64,000 bases of DNA from Eudorina sp. 2006-703-Eu-15. Lineage: Eukaryota > Chlorophyta > Chlorophyceae > Chlamydomonadales > Volvocaceae. The notes beneath the pieces are model-generated. The model was given only the letters and a program-made list of their open reading frames with translations, was not told the DNA's origin and ran no database searches. Numbering within the stretch: position 1 is the stretch's first letter; the number at the start of each line of letters is the position of its first letter. The position numbers and the translations under genes were made by a program. The stretch is taken from assembly GCA_003117195.1 (NCBI GenBank), contig BDSI01000050.1:310001-374000 (forward strand). Reading direction: 5' to 3'. Positions 16,301 through 24,700 of this stretch are shown one piece after another.

Positions 16301-18341
16301 GGTTCACCGCTGAGTCGTTCTGGTCTCTGGCCCAGTTTGTCGTCCCGCCGGTGAGTTGGCGTGTTAGCTCGGACTTTAGGTCATAGTGTTCTTTGTACAG
16401 CCTCGTGAGTTTCTTGTTTAGGGCCCTGGGTGGGTGCAGTTTCCCCGTTTGAGGGGGCTTTTTGTCGCAGTGGCTTTCTAGTATCGTGAGACACCTCAAT
16501 AGCAGGGTGCCGAGGTTATGACTGACTTGCGTGACGTCCAGGGTGCGGACATCCGGGTGTTGTCGAAGGTCGTTCATTAGGGCACTGGCCTCTTCTTCCG
16601 TAATGTTCCGCTCCAGGTTCTCGCTGGCGTGTTGCACAGCTTCCATGGCGGGCTTCAGCAGGTCGTGGAGCGCCGCAATTTCGCTGGTGAGCGAGGCCTC
16701 CATTTCCGCTTTCGCATTGGTTTTGCTGTCTTTTGTGATGGGCAATTTGATTCTGCTCCAGCTGTGTGGATGTTGTTCGGTGTTGGGTCGTGCAGCTGGT
16801 GGCGGATACAGTTTGAGCCCCGCTAGCGTCAGATAGGTGCACAGTGCCTTGTGGTCAAAGTTTCCGCCGCACTCGTAGACCCTCTCGTATGGCTGCCCAT
16901 CCTCACTTACTGCTTCCAGGGTGTGCTCGGCGATCAGGACGTCGTCGATACGGCTCTGGTGTACGACGCTTCCTTCTTTCATCTGGGTGTACGTGGGCTC
17001 ACGCCTGGGGCAGCTGACCGGCTGGAGCTTGGCTGCCTGCGCAAAGCTTTGATGTGCTAGGTCGGCCGAATCGCATTCGCCTGTAGACCTGTCGGTTTTA
17101 TCGAGGACCGCATTCCAATCGCCGGCCAGCAGCACGTTTTCCCCTCCGGTCGAGGCTTCCCGTACTACTTTGATGCAGTATTCGTAGATCCGCTTGCGCG
17201 TTTGCGGGTCTTCCGGACAATACACCCCCACAACATGGAGGGGCGTGCTTGAGGCTGGGGACATGCGGATGTGTCCAATGTATCCGTTCAGCTGATTCGG
17301 CACCGGCGTGGCAGTGACACTGTGTTGGCGACTGAACCGTTCAGACACACAGATCAATACGCCTGCAGATCGGGAGCTGATATCTGGGTTGTGGGGGCGG
17401 TTGCTCATGTATGTTTGGTACGGTTTCAGTGCGTGTTTTATCCCGGTGACTGCTCGCCTGTGGTGGCTGCTTAGCTTGGTTTCCGTGAGGACTGCGATGT
17501 CGGGCTGCTGTTCGTGTATGGCGTGCTGGACTGCTTCCATTTGCGTTTGAATCCCCCGGGTGTTGAGTGTGACCACCTTGAAGAGCCCCGTCGGCGGTGG
17601 CCCGTCCTGGGTGCGCTGGGTGGTTACTTGTTCAGGGTTCACTTCCGTGGCTGTTGGGGGCCGGTGTTGTACAGGGGAGTTGGGTTTTGGTTGCTTGGCT
17701 TTGCGGAGGTATTTGGCCATCGGTTGCTGCTTGGGCCCGCTCGTGGAGTGGCACGGCTGGGGTGGCGCTTCGGCGGGCCGCTTCCGGATTTGCGGAGCCC
17801 TGGTCTGCGATTCCCGTGGTGCGTTCGTAGGGTCGGGTGCCGTGTCGCGTGCGGGCCGCCGACGTGAGGTACGGTGTTGTGCGTCAGGTGCGGTTGGGTT
17901 CCGTCTCGCATCGTCTCCGGTGGGGTGCCTCGTAGGCAGGCCCTGTTGCCGTCGAAGGCAGTAGAGGATCGAGTGGGTGGGCGGTCCTTGGGTACGGCGG
18001 CGTTTGGGTTGACGATGGTTGCTTGTAGGGCTGGCCGGTCGCCTGGTTTGGGCTGTGTGTGCGGTGCCTGTGTCGGCCGATGTTTGCTCGGTTTCCTCGT
18101 CCTGTGTGTCAGGCGCTTGGGTTCCCGGGGGGTCGTGTTTTCTTGTAGACGTTGTGCGCGGTCGGGCTGGTCGGCTGTCGGGTTGACCTCGGCGTCCTCT
18201 ACCCTTGGGTTTTGCCGAGGGGGAATGTCCGACAAAAGCTTTGGTGCTGGACGGATGGGACGGAATTCGATGTGCATTTGGTTTATGGTCATGATGTCGA
18301 TCGAATCCAAGTAGTGCACGTGCCCATGGAGTCGCGCCCAT
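10308..18341 (-). CDS. LINE ORF2: EEP endonuclease, reverse transcriptase, RNase H, CCHC, RLE endonuclease
   Basis: 2677 codons if read from the first ATG; residues 1-250 are a low-complexity Pro/Arg/Thr stretch that overlaps ORF1, so the true start may be later, for instance the Met at 17719. EEP nuclease, about 254-500: VVTLNTRG, LTETKL, GDWN, SRIDDVLI and final FDHKAL. Reverse transcriptase, about 880-1150: KAPGPDGIPNELL, VDFTSAFNTID and the catalytic FADD near residue 1113. A region of roughly 800 residues follows that I cannot assign. RNase H, about 2195-2345: IYTDGSVQ, RCELSAI, IWTDSAAS, YNDAADRAA. Then a CX2CX7HX4C knuckle (CPLCRGPDSGGHILGGC, near 2487) and a restriction-like nuclease with RPDILFI and ILEIGYTSD, followed by a Lys/Gln/His helix. 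No internal stop or frameshift. Confidence 0.92.
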   Translation of the reverse strand: MGATPWARALLGFDRHHDHKPNAHRIPSHPSSTKAFVGHSPSAKPKGRGRRGQPDSRPARPRTTSTRKHDPPGTQAPDTQDEETEQTSADTGTAHTAQTRRPASPTSNHRQPKRRRTQGPPTHSILYCLRRQQGLPTRHPTGDDARRNPTAPDAQHRTSRRRPARDTAPDPTNAPRESQTRAPQIRKRPAEAPPQPCHSTSGPKQQPMAKYLRKAKQPKPNSPVQHRPPTATEVNPEQVTTQRTQDGPPPTGLFKVVTLNTRGIQTQMEAVQHAIHEQQPDIAVLTETKLSSHHRRAVTGIKHALKPYQTYMSNRPHNPDISSRSAGVLICVSERFSRQHSVTATPVPNQLNGYIGHIRMSPASSTPLHVVGVYCPEDPQTRKRIYEYCIKVVREASTGGENVLLAGDWNAVLDKTDRSTGECDSADLAHQSFAQAAKLQPVSCPRREPTYTQMKEGSVVHQSRIDDVLIAEHTLEAVSEDGQPYERVYECGGNFDHKALCTYLTLAGLKLYPPPAARPNTEQHPHSWSRIKLPITKDSKTNAKAEMEASLTSEIAALHDLLKPAMEAVQHASENLERNITEEEASALMNDLRQHPDVRTLDVTQVSHNLGTLLLRCLTILESHCDKKPPQTGKLHPPRALNKKLTRLYKEHYDLKSELTRQLTGGTTNWARDQNDSAVNPEHSASGEPARSNPQTTPAERENGGPARGAGHATEAAAAADTPADNLRAAIRDKGAEIRRIVQEVRTSRCKKAAKRFQKLLSKKPKQAHRQVLDDDDQPRGISAIRHPADGQIRTDPEEILDALHTHFAKLAKPISGPRTGKFLPADAPRNYPWMKASAPDPMRTLARPRGVPVSLLPGIADPMHFRECLNHLARSKAPGPDGIPNELLQALPDALQHVLHHLMTIMWAKAEIPAHWTASETVLLPKKGDPLLIKNKRPIALANTVYKLYTSLVTLNMALFSEQSHIFTEAQEGFLRQRNTERQIQNVLHAMEDAALMSRDLIILYVDFTSAFNTIDQDKLLSILYDLGYPVDLIEVISNLYSRASTTIRTEHGRTPAIPIERGTVQGDTLSPMLFIIFMEPLLRWLHNGGRGYRYGCLTPDENDRHHFSSGAFADDLAILTNNVSDTRVQCAKIEAYCTWGGLKVNVSKCQLQGILHGRARSDRDLSRGPGSKPYDAALARMLKGQIRIDGEALPYEPPTEPYKYLGVHITPTLDWAEQVAYTRAEIKRRGQGIVESLATPDQRINMIKTLIHPKVAYGLCAMAYTPHDVASFDSQIAGIAKRSYGLKKGFPTRAILAPTDQMGLGVGSIRTLYVHRATKALVTSLNDPGRLGVVTRALLRVQGQHAGNIPIHQLKRESRFYTTLKQLALVREAGLELTDQGEHYHQEANSLAQLLGEGLMTPTEHALPFRCLQPLLELGLDLRALRDNNTGQHLIDTTQLQRIGGRRVRQKHKVALNRLSLALSEDATTRTGAAKYRSAAPLPADLRKIPGDPTVTGLTRRGTVPNPLPGDYITRYMRPAGMQNPDKNARPDPENTHPDHMRHRAQDTEAPAPAPLTGNVRPSRPGRSRNPDGKNRKHELQKLYLRRNKGKPVNGITDTDPIGWVPQQGPLTVEHCALLLRLPTLRGLSQRVPDAQRLYNMLMGNQDWPEGVPTEHGFAITQALFGTQDRVARIIAQTRKRVDADPPPSKQKRTGRHSRPTHRTYYTVAWQRTLIPKGALPLYEAHKYTPRDLRPYTTGDDGEGGMLDVEWEPTEEEETRLASQDTWDTLLSEYNHRREHGIEHEPGRVNQAQDQHLTDEQRQGRWEEECYQTTRGQRTLRRYVEIDTEARNPEMDIHPTGKYTIQIGKHNCAPGAAHPIFSDPRDREPADLQTAKRAYVYDPRGKYLGMLPATRLSDMWLRYTAAKSAHPEEHARLAAPGGFPEDVARLLLRYRDRGGSKTNTVKKAHEKRLSEYLMERLMQSIGADTERFASPLNVAKCTRVYHARFPEDKLFGASHDAYQQPFRGASVAHPEPTPEEGHHAMRWALGWADAERNHTDPTATLLVFPASKTAPYTRYLRHDLVTHVGTISTDRSDSNLSNDAIWEDVPSYPNGLDLILVANKTGGSVVEPLRQAIDSITKPPQDRTAMDETQDTDLRLPQWVRKHIRRLKEKYETGCAPSLSSRRCDNLTDDERCSAHLMFPAKIALRHDAESGIYTDGSVQKIQVDEAEAQVLGAAAVDALTGKTLYIDVNAGTTGCQTITRCELSAIHQGLTMRNDEEGLNNAPITIWTDSAASLFLIKKMINQPTKLALSKHKDLLTNIVRILKERAVRKLKTHLLKVKSHTGIKYNDAADRAAVKAARRDAPDDAMWQTETSDNDPRAHYWWVRKASGPERTAGHYANDLNRGVTSLIKPEVHLGYTKQTLYTSFMSATLPHLDIRTSARTLNRRAGRHKKLKRCMDYWYGQLWNNKLAQRFRRPLVGTKRSRIQSAVPPHMVETAPCPLCRGPDSGGHILGGCQHPDMTALYIKRHNVAVRQIARLLATGRLGGCFMIMDACQAQQLPDYAASTRIPEWVLPNTPTDLRLKLRPDILFIPTIPLLEASKPGYTGPWDREDHTVHILEIGYTSDTNHTAKQHDKVQQHETLAKELAEVGWKVRYTKQDAISLGFGEPYEKTSFHSWLSSGPAATQPGRA

Positions 18342-20272
18342 TCTACTTCATCCAGCAGTTTGGGTTGTGATTCTTCTGAGTCCAACCGGTACCATTGGTC
18401 TCCTGCCCTACGAATGGCGATGGCATGTCTCGTATCGTGTACGATGAAGCCAACAGCTAGGGCAGTACTGTTGTTGGGTGTGTGTGCGCGCACTTGCTGC
18501 AGAATATGTTCTCGTGTGCTGCCGCGTTGAATGTTGTATCTGCTGCTGACTTCGGCGAGGTGTGGGGACGGGCCCCCTTGTATGGCGACATTGTACCGCA
18601 GGTAGTGATTGACTATCATGGTGTTGAAGTTGCCTGTGACAGCGTTATACGCATTATGCCATAGCGTGGCCGCCGCGGCAGTGGTGGCTGAGGGCCGAAG
18701 CTGCTGATACATATTATTGCAGTACTGCAGTACATGGTACGGGTGTATCAGGTTGGTCCCTAACAGATTGTTAATGGCGTGTATTTGACAGAACTGAGCT
18801 ACTTGTTTTTCGTGGTACATGGGAGCGTGAGCACTGGGTATAGGGGGCCAAGTCAGCTGTGGTCTATGGGGGGGATTATCTTCCCTATGATTCACGTTGG
18901 AGTTGCGTGTGGCCTGTGGTGTGGCCCCTAGCTTGTCTGTGAGGTGTGCGAGTTGGGCAGAGGTCCGTTTGCACCCTGATGTAAGCATCCAGGTTGCACT
19001 TACGGTACCTATCACAAGAAGCACGAGGAAACTCAGCGCCAGTCGCCAGCGCGGCGATACGTTGCGGCAAACTGCGGGCAGGGTTCCATGGCGGGCCACC
19101 AGGTGACAACCCGAATCTGTTCTAGTGCCGAAAGGAGCGCGGGTTACGGTCCTTGTTTTGTCATACTGCCTTGTTGCAAGGTTATTAGGTTGGCCTTGAA
19201 CGGCGTCATTTGGCCTTTCGTTCGCAAGGGACATAGTTGTGTAGTTGCGTGTCGGCCCTGCCTCCCTTGTGGACTCCAATTCTGAGGGCCTGTTGTGTTG
19301 TTGTCTGATTTTATCTTTTCTCGTTTCAATACGGTTGATTTCCCATGTACGGCGGGAAATGGGTTGCGAGCTGGGTAGCTTTTTCGCCCATAGGACGCCG
19401 GTATCATAGTAAGCATCAGCTGTAATCAACCTCCATGTTTCTTTTGAGAAGTAGTGGATTCCGCCCTGGCGAAGGCTGCTGGTTACATGTCTCTGCCCGT
19501 TCCAGAGATGGATTATCGCGACACCTAATATGTGCTGTTGTTCATTGTAATTCTCATGGAAAGTAAGAGACTGCTGTTGCGCAGCGGCTATAACGACGTC
19601 CGCAGCAGTATTCTCTGTCTGGGAAGTAAATCCCTGAGCTCGCAGACGAACGCCTAGAAGATATTGGAATCCGATGAATTGTGGCTTATCATTTAGAGCC
19701 GTTGTCTGGCTGTCGACCCGTGCTCGATGGTCCTGCCGTTTACCAGTTTCTAAGACAAGCTGGCAGTGCGAGCAGAGCATTTCAGTGCCTTTGTGGTGCT
19801 CAAAAGCTGAAGTTGTCGCATTTCTATCCTTGGGGAAAATCTGAAGGAGGTCCTCATGGCGCCTGCCAGAGACCTGCGTCGCGCCGCATTGAAATGGCCA
19901 ACTCCACAGCAACGTTAGCATCAAGATCAGAGCAATTGCTGTGCCTTGGCGGCCAGAAAGGCCGCTCAAGTTCATTCGAATTCTTCGGGGGTGGTCATGA
20001 GATTGACCAACTGGAAATCTAGCGTCCTGAGCCCTGGGTGCTGTGTTGCCAGACAACGAGCTAGCCCTCAGTTTAACGGTTCCATGAGCCGGTAGGGTCC
20101 ACACTCCCATACCGTTAAGCCCACCCGTCACTTTGGCATCGCTCGGTCGGCAGCACCCGTTGGCAGGCATCGCCAACGCTGCGAGGTCCTTCACAAGCAC
20201 AGTGTTACCTGTAGTCTTTCCAGAGACCTCTTCGCGCTCCAGCTGCGGTTCTTCGGCCGCGACCCCCAACAT
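17639..20272 (-). CDS. LINE ORF1 with two hydrophobic segments and a Josephin-like protease domain
   Basis: 877 codons. Hydrophobic segments lie at about 110-128 (TAIALILMLTLLWSWPF) and 409-431 (RLALSFLVLLVIGTVSATWM). At about 486-650 there is a domain with the signature HEKQ-x4-C-x2-H-x2-NNLL (Cys about 495) followed 120 residues later by RHAIAIRRAGDQWYRLDS (His about 616, Asp about 631). Order and spacing match the catalytic Cys, His and Asn/Asp of Josephin-type deubiquitinases such as ataxin-3, with Asp in place of the usual Asn. The C-terminal 200 residues are basic and Pro-rich and overlap the start of ORF2, which is in the -1 frame relative to ORF1. No RRM, CCHC or esterase domain usual for LINE ORF1 proteins is visible. 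Function in retrotransposition is unknown. Confidence 0.85.
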   Translation of the reverse strand: MLGVAAEEPQLEREEVSGKTTGNTVLVKDLAALAMPANGCCRPSDAKVTGGLNGMGVWTLPAHGTVKLRASSLSGNTAPRAQDARFPVGQSHDHPRRIRMNLSGLSGRQGTAIALILMLTLLWSWPFQCGATQVSGRRHEDLLQIFPKDRNATTSAFEHHKGTEMLCSHCQLVLETGKRQDHRARVDSQTTALNDKPQFIGFQYLLGVRLRAQGFTSQTENTAADVVIAAAQQQSLTFHENYNEQQHILGVAIIHLWNGQRHVTSSLRQGGIHYFSKETWRLITADAYYDTGVLWAKKLPSSQPISRRTWEINRIETRKDKIRQQHNRPSELESTREAGPTRNYTTMSLANERPNDAVQGQPNNLATRQYDKTRTVTRAPFGTRTDSGCHLVARHGTLPAVCRNVSPRWRLALSFLVLLVIGTVSATWMLTSGCKRTSAQLAHLTDKLGATPQATRNSNVNHREDNPPHRPQLTWPPIPSAHAPMYHEKQVAQFCQIHAINNLLGTNLIHPYHVLQYCNNMYQQLRPSATTAAAATLWHNAYNAVTGNFNTMIVNHYLRYNVAIQGGPSPHLAEVSSRYNIQRGSTREHILQQVRAHTPNNSTALAVGFIVHDTRHAIAIRRAGDQWYRLDSEESQPKLLDEVEWARLHGHVHYLDSIDIMTINQMHIEFRPIRPAPKLLSDIPPRQNPRVEDAEVNPTADQPDRAQRLQENTTPREPKRLTHRTRKPSKHRPTQAPHTQPKPGDRPALQATIVNPNAAVPKDRPPTRSSTAFDGNRACLRGTPPETMRDGTQPHLTHNTVPHVGGPHATRHPTLRTHHGNRRPGLRKSGSGPPKRHPSRATPRAGPSSNRWPNTSAKPSNQNPTPLYNTGPQQPRK

Positions 20273-21120
20273 TGCTGCAGCCTAGTTCACTAGCAAGTGC
20301 TAGGCTATAGTTGAATGTTTACATGTTTATATAACCTTCGCTGAGCGCTCTCATGAATGCTGCATACATTTCGGCGAAGCAGGGTGTATCGATGTAGACG
20401 ACGTCCACATGGTAGCATGTCGACTGGACGAAGGTCCAGTCGGTCCGTGGCGACGCATGACACCGGCAATGCCAAGAACCACACTCTCATCCGCGCATTG
20501 CCGCAGTCCTCCTACTTTGACCGGCGCACTGCCCACCAGGACCGCCGCCGGTGCCACCTCCGCCCCGCCCCCAACGTCGTCTTAGCGGCATATGCCAATA
20601 TATATTCGTACGTGGAGGCAATGCAGGGGTTCTTCCAGGCCCCATCTGCACCTGTTTCGTTGGACCTCTCGGGCCAAGCCCGACTTTGCCTGATACCATC
20701 TGCATTTCGGACCTTCTCGGGGCATGTACACCCCAGACATGTCCAAACCCACGCATCCTGGACCCCTCCCGGCAATCCACCTATACCTGGAAAACCCCCA
20801 ACAGCATCCCATCCATGCTTTGGGGCAATGTACGTCGCAAAGGCTTACCGTACCCGGGCCCGACCCCGTCTGTAACCTTCAAAGTGCAGGAATATCCCCC
20901 ATTGGCACCCAACCTGACCCCTGCCGAAGTGCTATCTGTACCTGCTGGCATGCCCCCAGCGACCGCATCCCCACCCGGGCCTAATCCCAACTGCACCTCA
21001 CCAATTCTAGGGGCAAGCGTCACCCATGCCCGAAACACCATCTGCACCTGGTAAACCCCCGACAGCATCTCAATCTCAATGTGAAGGCACCAGCACAGTC
21101 CGCCCCGGGACCTCGAACCC

Positions 21121-21168
21121 CGCCTCACATCACCCCGCCTCACATCACCCCGCCTCACATCACCCCCC
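21121..21168. repeat. 14-bp tandem repeat
   Basis: CGCCTCACATCACC recurs three times in a row with a partial fourth unit. Confidence 0.85.
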
Positions 21169-24164
21169 CTCGAAATTCACCGGTTAGGTTCCAACGGTAC
21201 CGGAATAAGTAACGCACTTATTCCGCCGCCGGCCGTGTGCGCCCTTTCCATTCTAATTTCTCACAGTCTGCTTTCCATATATTAAAAATTTTTGCACGAA
21301 CGCACGTTCAACGCGTGCATGCCCCCGTTGCCGGACCTGCACCCCGACGACCATGCCGCATGGCAAGCGCGCGCGCAAGCGCTCCGCGACGCCGGCAAGC
21401 AACGGCGCCCGCTACCGGCCGCACCGCCCACCACCCCCCACGCCCGACATCCTTGCCGCCACCCATGCCCCCGCCGGCGCCACCTACCCCGCCGCCGCAG
21501 CCCCCGCCCCCCTCGCCGCCGCCGCCCCCGCCACCGCCGCCCCCGCCGCCGCCGCCCCCCCCCGCCGCTCGGCCCTTGCACTAGCACGTCCCCCTGCCAG
21601 CTCGCCTCCGCTACCATCCGACGCAACCCGCCGGCACCGCACTGCAGCGGCGCCGCGCCGGCTCGACGGTGCTGTGGGGATCCGGCTTGTCCGGACCGCG
21701 CACCGTCAGCAAACCCCCCTCCACCCACACACGCTTCGCTTGCCGTACTGCCCCTGCCGTACTTGCCGTACGACCCGCCGTGCGACCCGCGGCCACTCCA
21801 TTTATCCCTGCCGCGCGTCCCTCCCCGCCTCTTTCGCCGCGCCGCCTCCCCGTCACGCACACTGGTCACTTATTCCTGTCTTTGGTCAATTTTTACCATC
21901 TTTAGCCTGCCTTCACGTCCTCTCTGCCTTGCCCCCCTACATGTGCAATGCCGGCGACTACCCTACCGCTGGCCTTCCGAATCCGGTTAGGTGGGTATTG
22001 TAGCTTTCGGGTTCGCGTTTGCTGTCCTTTCGCTGCTTTGATCGTGGGTCTGCTGTTGCATCCTTGTTTGCGCACGCCCATCGCCGAGGCGGCGCGGCGC
22101 GCACACACGCCTTGGAGCCCGGACGCTGGCACCGTAATCTCGACGTTCCTCCCCAGCTGCATCTCCAGCAACCGGTTTGGCCTCGGGCTGGGTCGGGTCC
22201 TGCTGTCCCTTGCATGTCCGTCGCAGCCCCGCGTACGCCGCCCGCACCGCCACGACTATCCATTACGGGAACACAATGTCTTTGCTTCTGCTTTATCGCA
22301 TGTCGCCCCTCTTTTCTATATACACGTCCCCGGCCTGTCGGTAATGCGCAGCCAACGGCCTCGCTCGTCCGCGTGCGCAATTAGGGTCCTCGCAAGTCGT
22401 GTCTCTCGGTTTATTTTAACATCACCCCGATCGACAATACCAATGACAACACTGACGTACGTCGTCTGATCCCTTTTGGGGTCGGCATTCACAGTCACTC
22501 ATCTCGTCCTTGACATCTAGGCCTCTTTCTTACCTTATTCATTCCTCATTCGCACTGATCAATCAGTTTTCATCGGACGTCCGAGTTTTGCAACTCCAAT
22601 AACGGTCAGGTTCATTCCGTAAGAGGAAGGTCTCCGCAGCCAAAAATGCGCGGACCCCGTGAAAGGGATCCGTCATCGGTGCCTCACGGGGGAAACCCCC
22701 GCGAGCTGCGACACCCCACCGACAAAGCAGCGAGGCATCCTCGCACTACATCGCTGTGAAAAGCGAACGTGGACGGGAACCCGCCAGCAGAACCACCCAA
22801 ACACGCAGAGACTGCCAGCGGGACAGCACTACCTATGGGGCAAGAGCGACGCACCACAGTCGCACCGGGAACGGATCAAGCAGAACATGGGGGAAGTCGC
22901 TCGCACAGGCACCCCAAGGTCCAGTACCCGCACCCCGGACGCGTCCTGTGCCGCTGAAGCTTGAGGTCCTGGACGCCCACGCCTGGCTCATGACGATGTG
23001 CGGCAGTTGCTGGCAGGAAGCCCCTCACCCACCAAGCACCCGACCGCCCCCAGCCGGGGCCAGGAGCAGGCTCGCCTGCGGGGCGCAAAAAATCCCACCG
23101 ACCCTCACTCCTCTGGGGGCGGCCCTGCACACTGCAGGGTCCCCCCGGCCACCCACAACACTGGATGGAAGGAGCCCACGGAGCCCCAGCCACGCATGGG
23201 GAGTTGGGGACCCCCAACTGGGAGGACCCGGCGCCAAGATCAGCCCCACACGGGAAGCTGCCCTCCGCGGGGCGGCGTCTAACCCGAGCCCCCAGAGCTG
23301 CGCCCAGAGCCCGGCTCACTCACCCGAGCCCACAGCTGTAATTCCCATCACGGCCAGGGCCACACGGCAGGCCCAGAAGTGATGCTGCCGCGTGGTGGCT
23401 TCCCCACCACCCGCCGCGGGAAACTTCCCGCTGCAGCCACACCGGGCCACCGCCGCGGGGCGCATATGGGAGTTGCCCATTTGCAGAGGCAATGCTGGGG
23501 CCATCCCAAGGCCCATCGGCACCTGGTTCGATATCCATCCCTATCCATCCATCAGGCCAAGACCATCCTGACCTAAATCCATCTGAATCCCAGCCTTCTC
23601 GGGGTACACCCAACCCATGCCGCCCTCCCTAAGTGCTACCCGTGCCTGCTGGCATGCCCAGCTTCTGCCTGCTGTTGGTCCCCACCATGTCCAACCCACC
23701 TGACCCTATCCCTGCTTGGGGCCCACCTCGCCTTGGCTGGAACATTATAAATCAGTTTCTCACCGTGTTGCAAAGCTCAAGCATCCCATACTTCCCCCTC
23801 GCGTGACCCCATCTGCAAACCATGTGGACCCAGCCCGCCCGTGGCCGACGCACCCGACCCGTCCATCCGCCATCCAAGGGCCCCACGAGCCCTAACACTG
23901 CACCTACCCGTGCATAACCTCAGGACTGTATTGCCCAGCTTCTGCCTGTTTATTGTTGTCTTCTGAACTACAGGTTTGCCACCAGGTGCCATCCTACCTC
24001 AACTTTCTTCTTGTGGAATTCTTAGCAGTTACCGTATGTCAAAACGCCGTAACATTTATTTGGGCTGACTTCCTCCCATCCGCAAAAACGTCGTAACATA
24101 TAGTAGATATGACTTCATAGCAGTTAAAATAGCGCGCTTCTGGTTCCCCAATTGCGAACAGTCA

Positions 24165-24590
24165 TCAAATCAATGCGCTTCGGCCCAAACAAACGTCAAC
24201 GCGCTCGCAAACCTGTCAATTCAATGCACATGTTTACGCTCTATCGTGGCGCTAAGCGAATCTGGCGAAGGGCCTTGATTTCCTCCATGTCCCTCGGTTA
24301 CGGTACCTTACTGGAACCAATACGCTGGAACCCAAACAAATGCCAGAAGCGCACCCAACTCTTTCAGCCAAAAGGAATTCATTCGTTTTATCGTGGTGAT
24401 GCCCAAAGCCGTCGCTGCCCCTCCATTTCCTCAACGTCCCTCGCTCAGTCATCCATGTGCTCCGACGCAAATGAACGCGAACGCGCACCGCAACTTGTCT
24501 TGCCAATGCAAATCCACATTCTGTATCCTTGCGCACACGGAACTTGGCGCACGGGGTCCCTGCCTTGATGTCTCTCACAACCGCGTACCG
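24165..24590. repeat. Degenerate tandem repeat of about 145 bp, three units
   Basis: Units start near 24171, 24319 and 24463. Matching phrases include CCCAAACAAACG / CCCAAACAAATG, TTTATCGTGG-like and TTTCCTC(C/A)A(T/C)GTCCCTCG. The plus frame is open through all three, with aligned peptides such as FGPNKRQRAR and WNPNKCQKRT. Confidence 0.7.
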
Positions 24591-24700
24591 CCTGTACAAT
24601 GTACAGGGGCCCACATACGGGCACCACATGAGGCCCAACGGTCCCCTGGGCTATAACCCTCTTTTCCGTTAACGGAAAAACCGGGTAAAACCGGGTATGG

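Larger units (their letters stand above)
10063..20349 (-). mobile_element. Full-length LINE of the dual-endonuclease (Dualen/RandI) type
   Basis: The element reads on the minus strand from about 20349 (5' end) to 10063 (3' end), 10.3 kb. The 13-bp sequence CTCATGAATGCTG occurs directly outside both ends (10050-10062 and 20350-20362), the mark of target-primed insertion. The 3' end carries a trinucleotide tail, (ATT)n on the minus strand, at about 10064-10085. A leader of some 77 bp precedes ORF1 (20272-17639); ORF2 (ending 10308) carries an EEP-type endonuclease near its N-terminus and a restriction-like endonuclease at its C-terminus. Having both nucleases is the hallmark of the Dualen clade described from Chlamydomonas reinhardtii. 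Both ORFs are intact, so the copy is young and may be active. Confidence 0.93.
20363..24700. other. Gene-poor stretch with repeats and C-rich DNA
   Basis: No ORF here shows a domain, splice pattern or start context I can support. 20640-21060 and 23500-23990 share short recurring phrases such as CATCTGCACCTG and CCTGCTGGCATGCCC, suggesting an old dispersed or satellite repeat. 21290-22450 is strongly C-rich on the plus strand and stays open in two frames at once (Pro/Arg/Ala-rich products), which I read as composition. 22640-23400 is a further GC-rich block. Possibly decayed transposons. Confidence 0.4.

Noticed and set aside
21292..22003. Two overlapping Pro/Arg/Ala-rich open frames of more than 200 codons
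   Set aside because: Both are open because of C-rich composition; no domain, no splice or start evidence.
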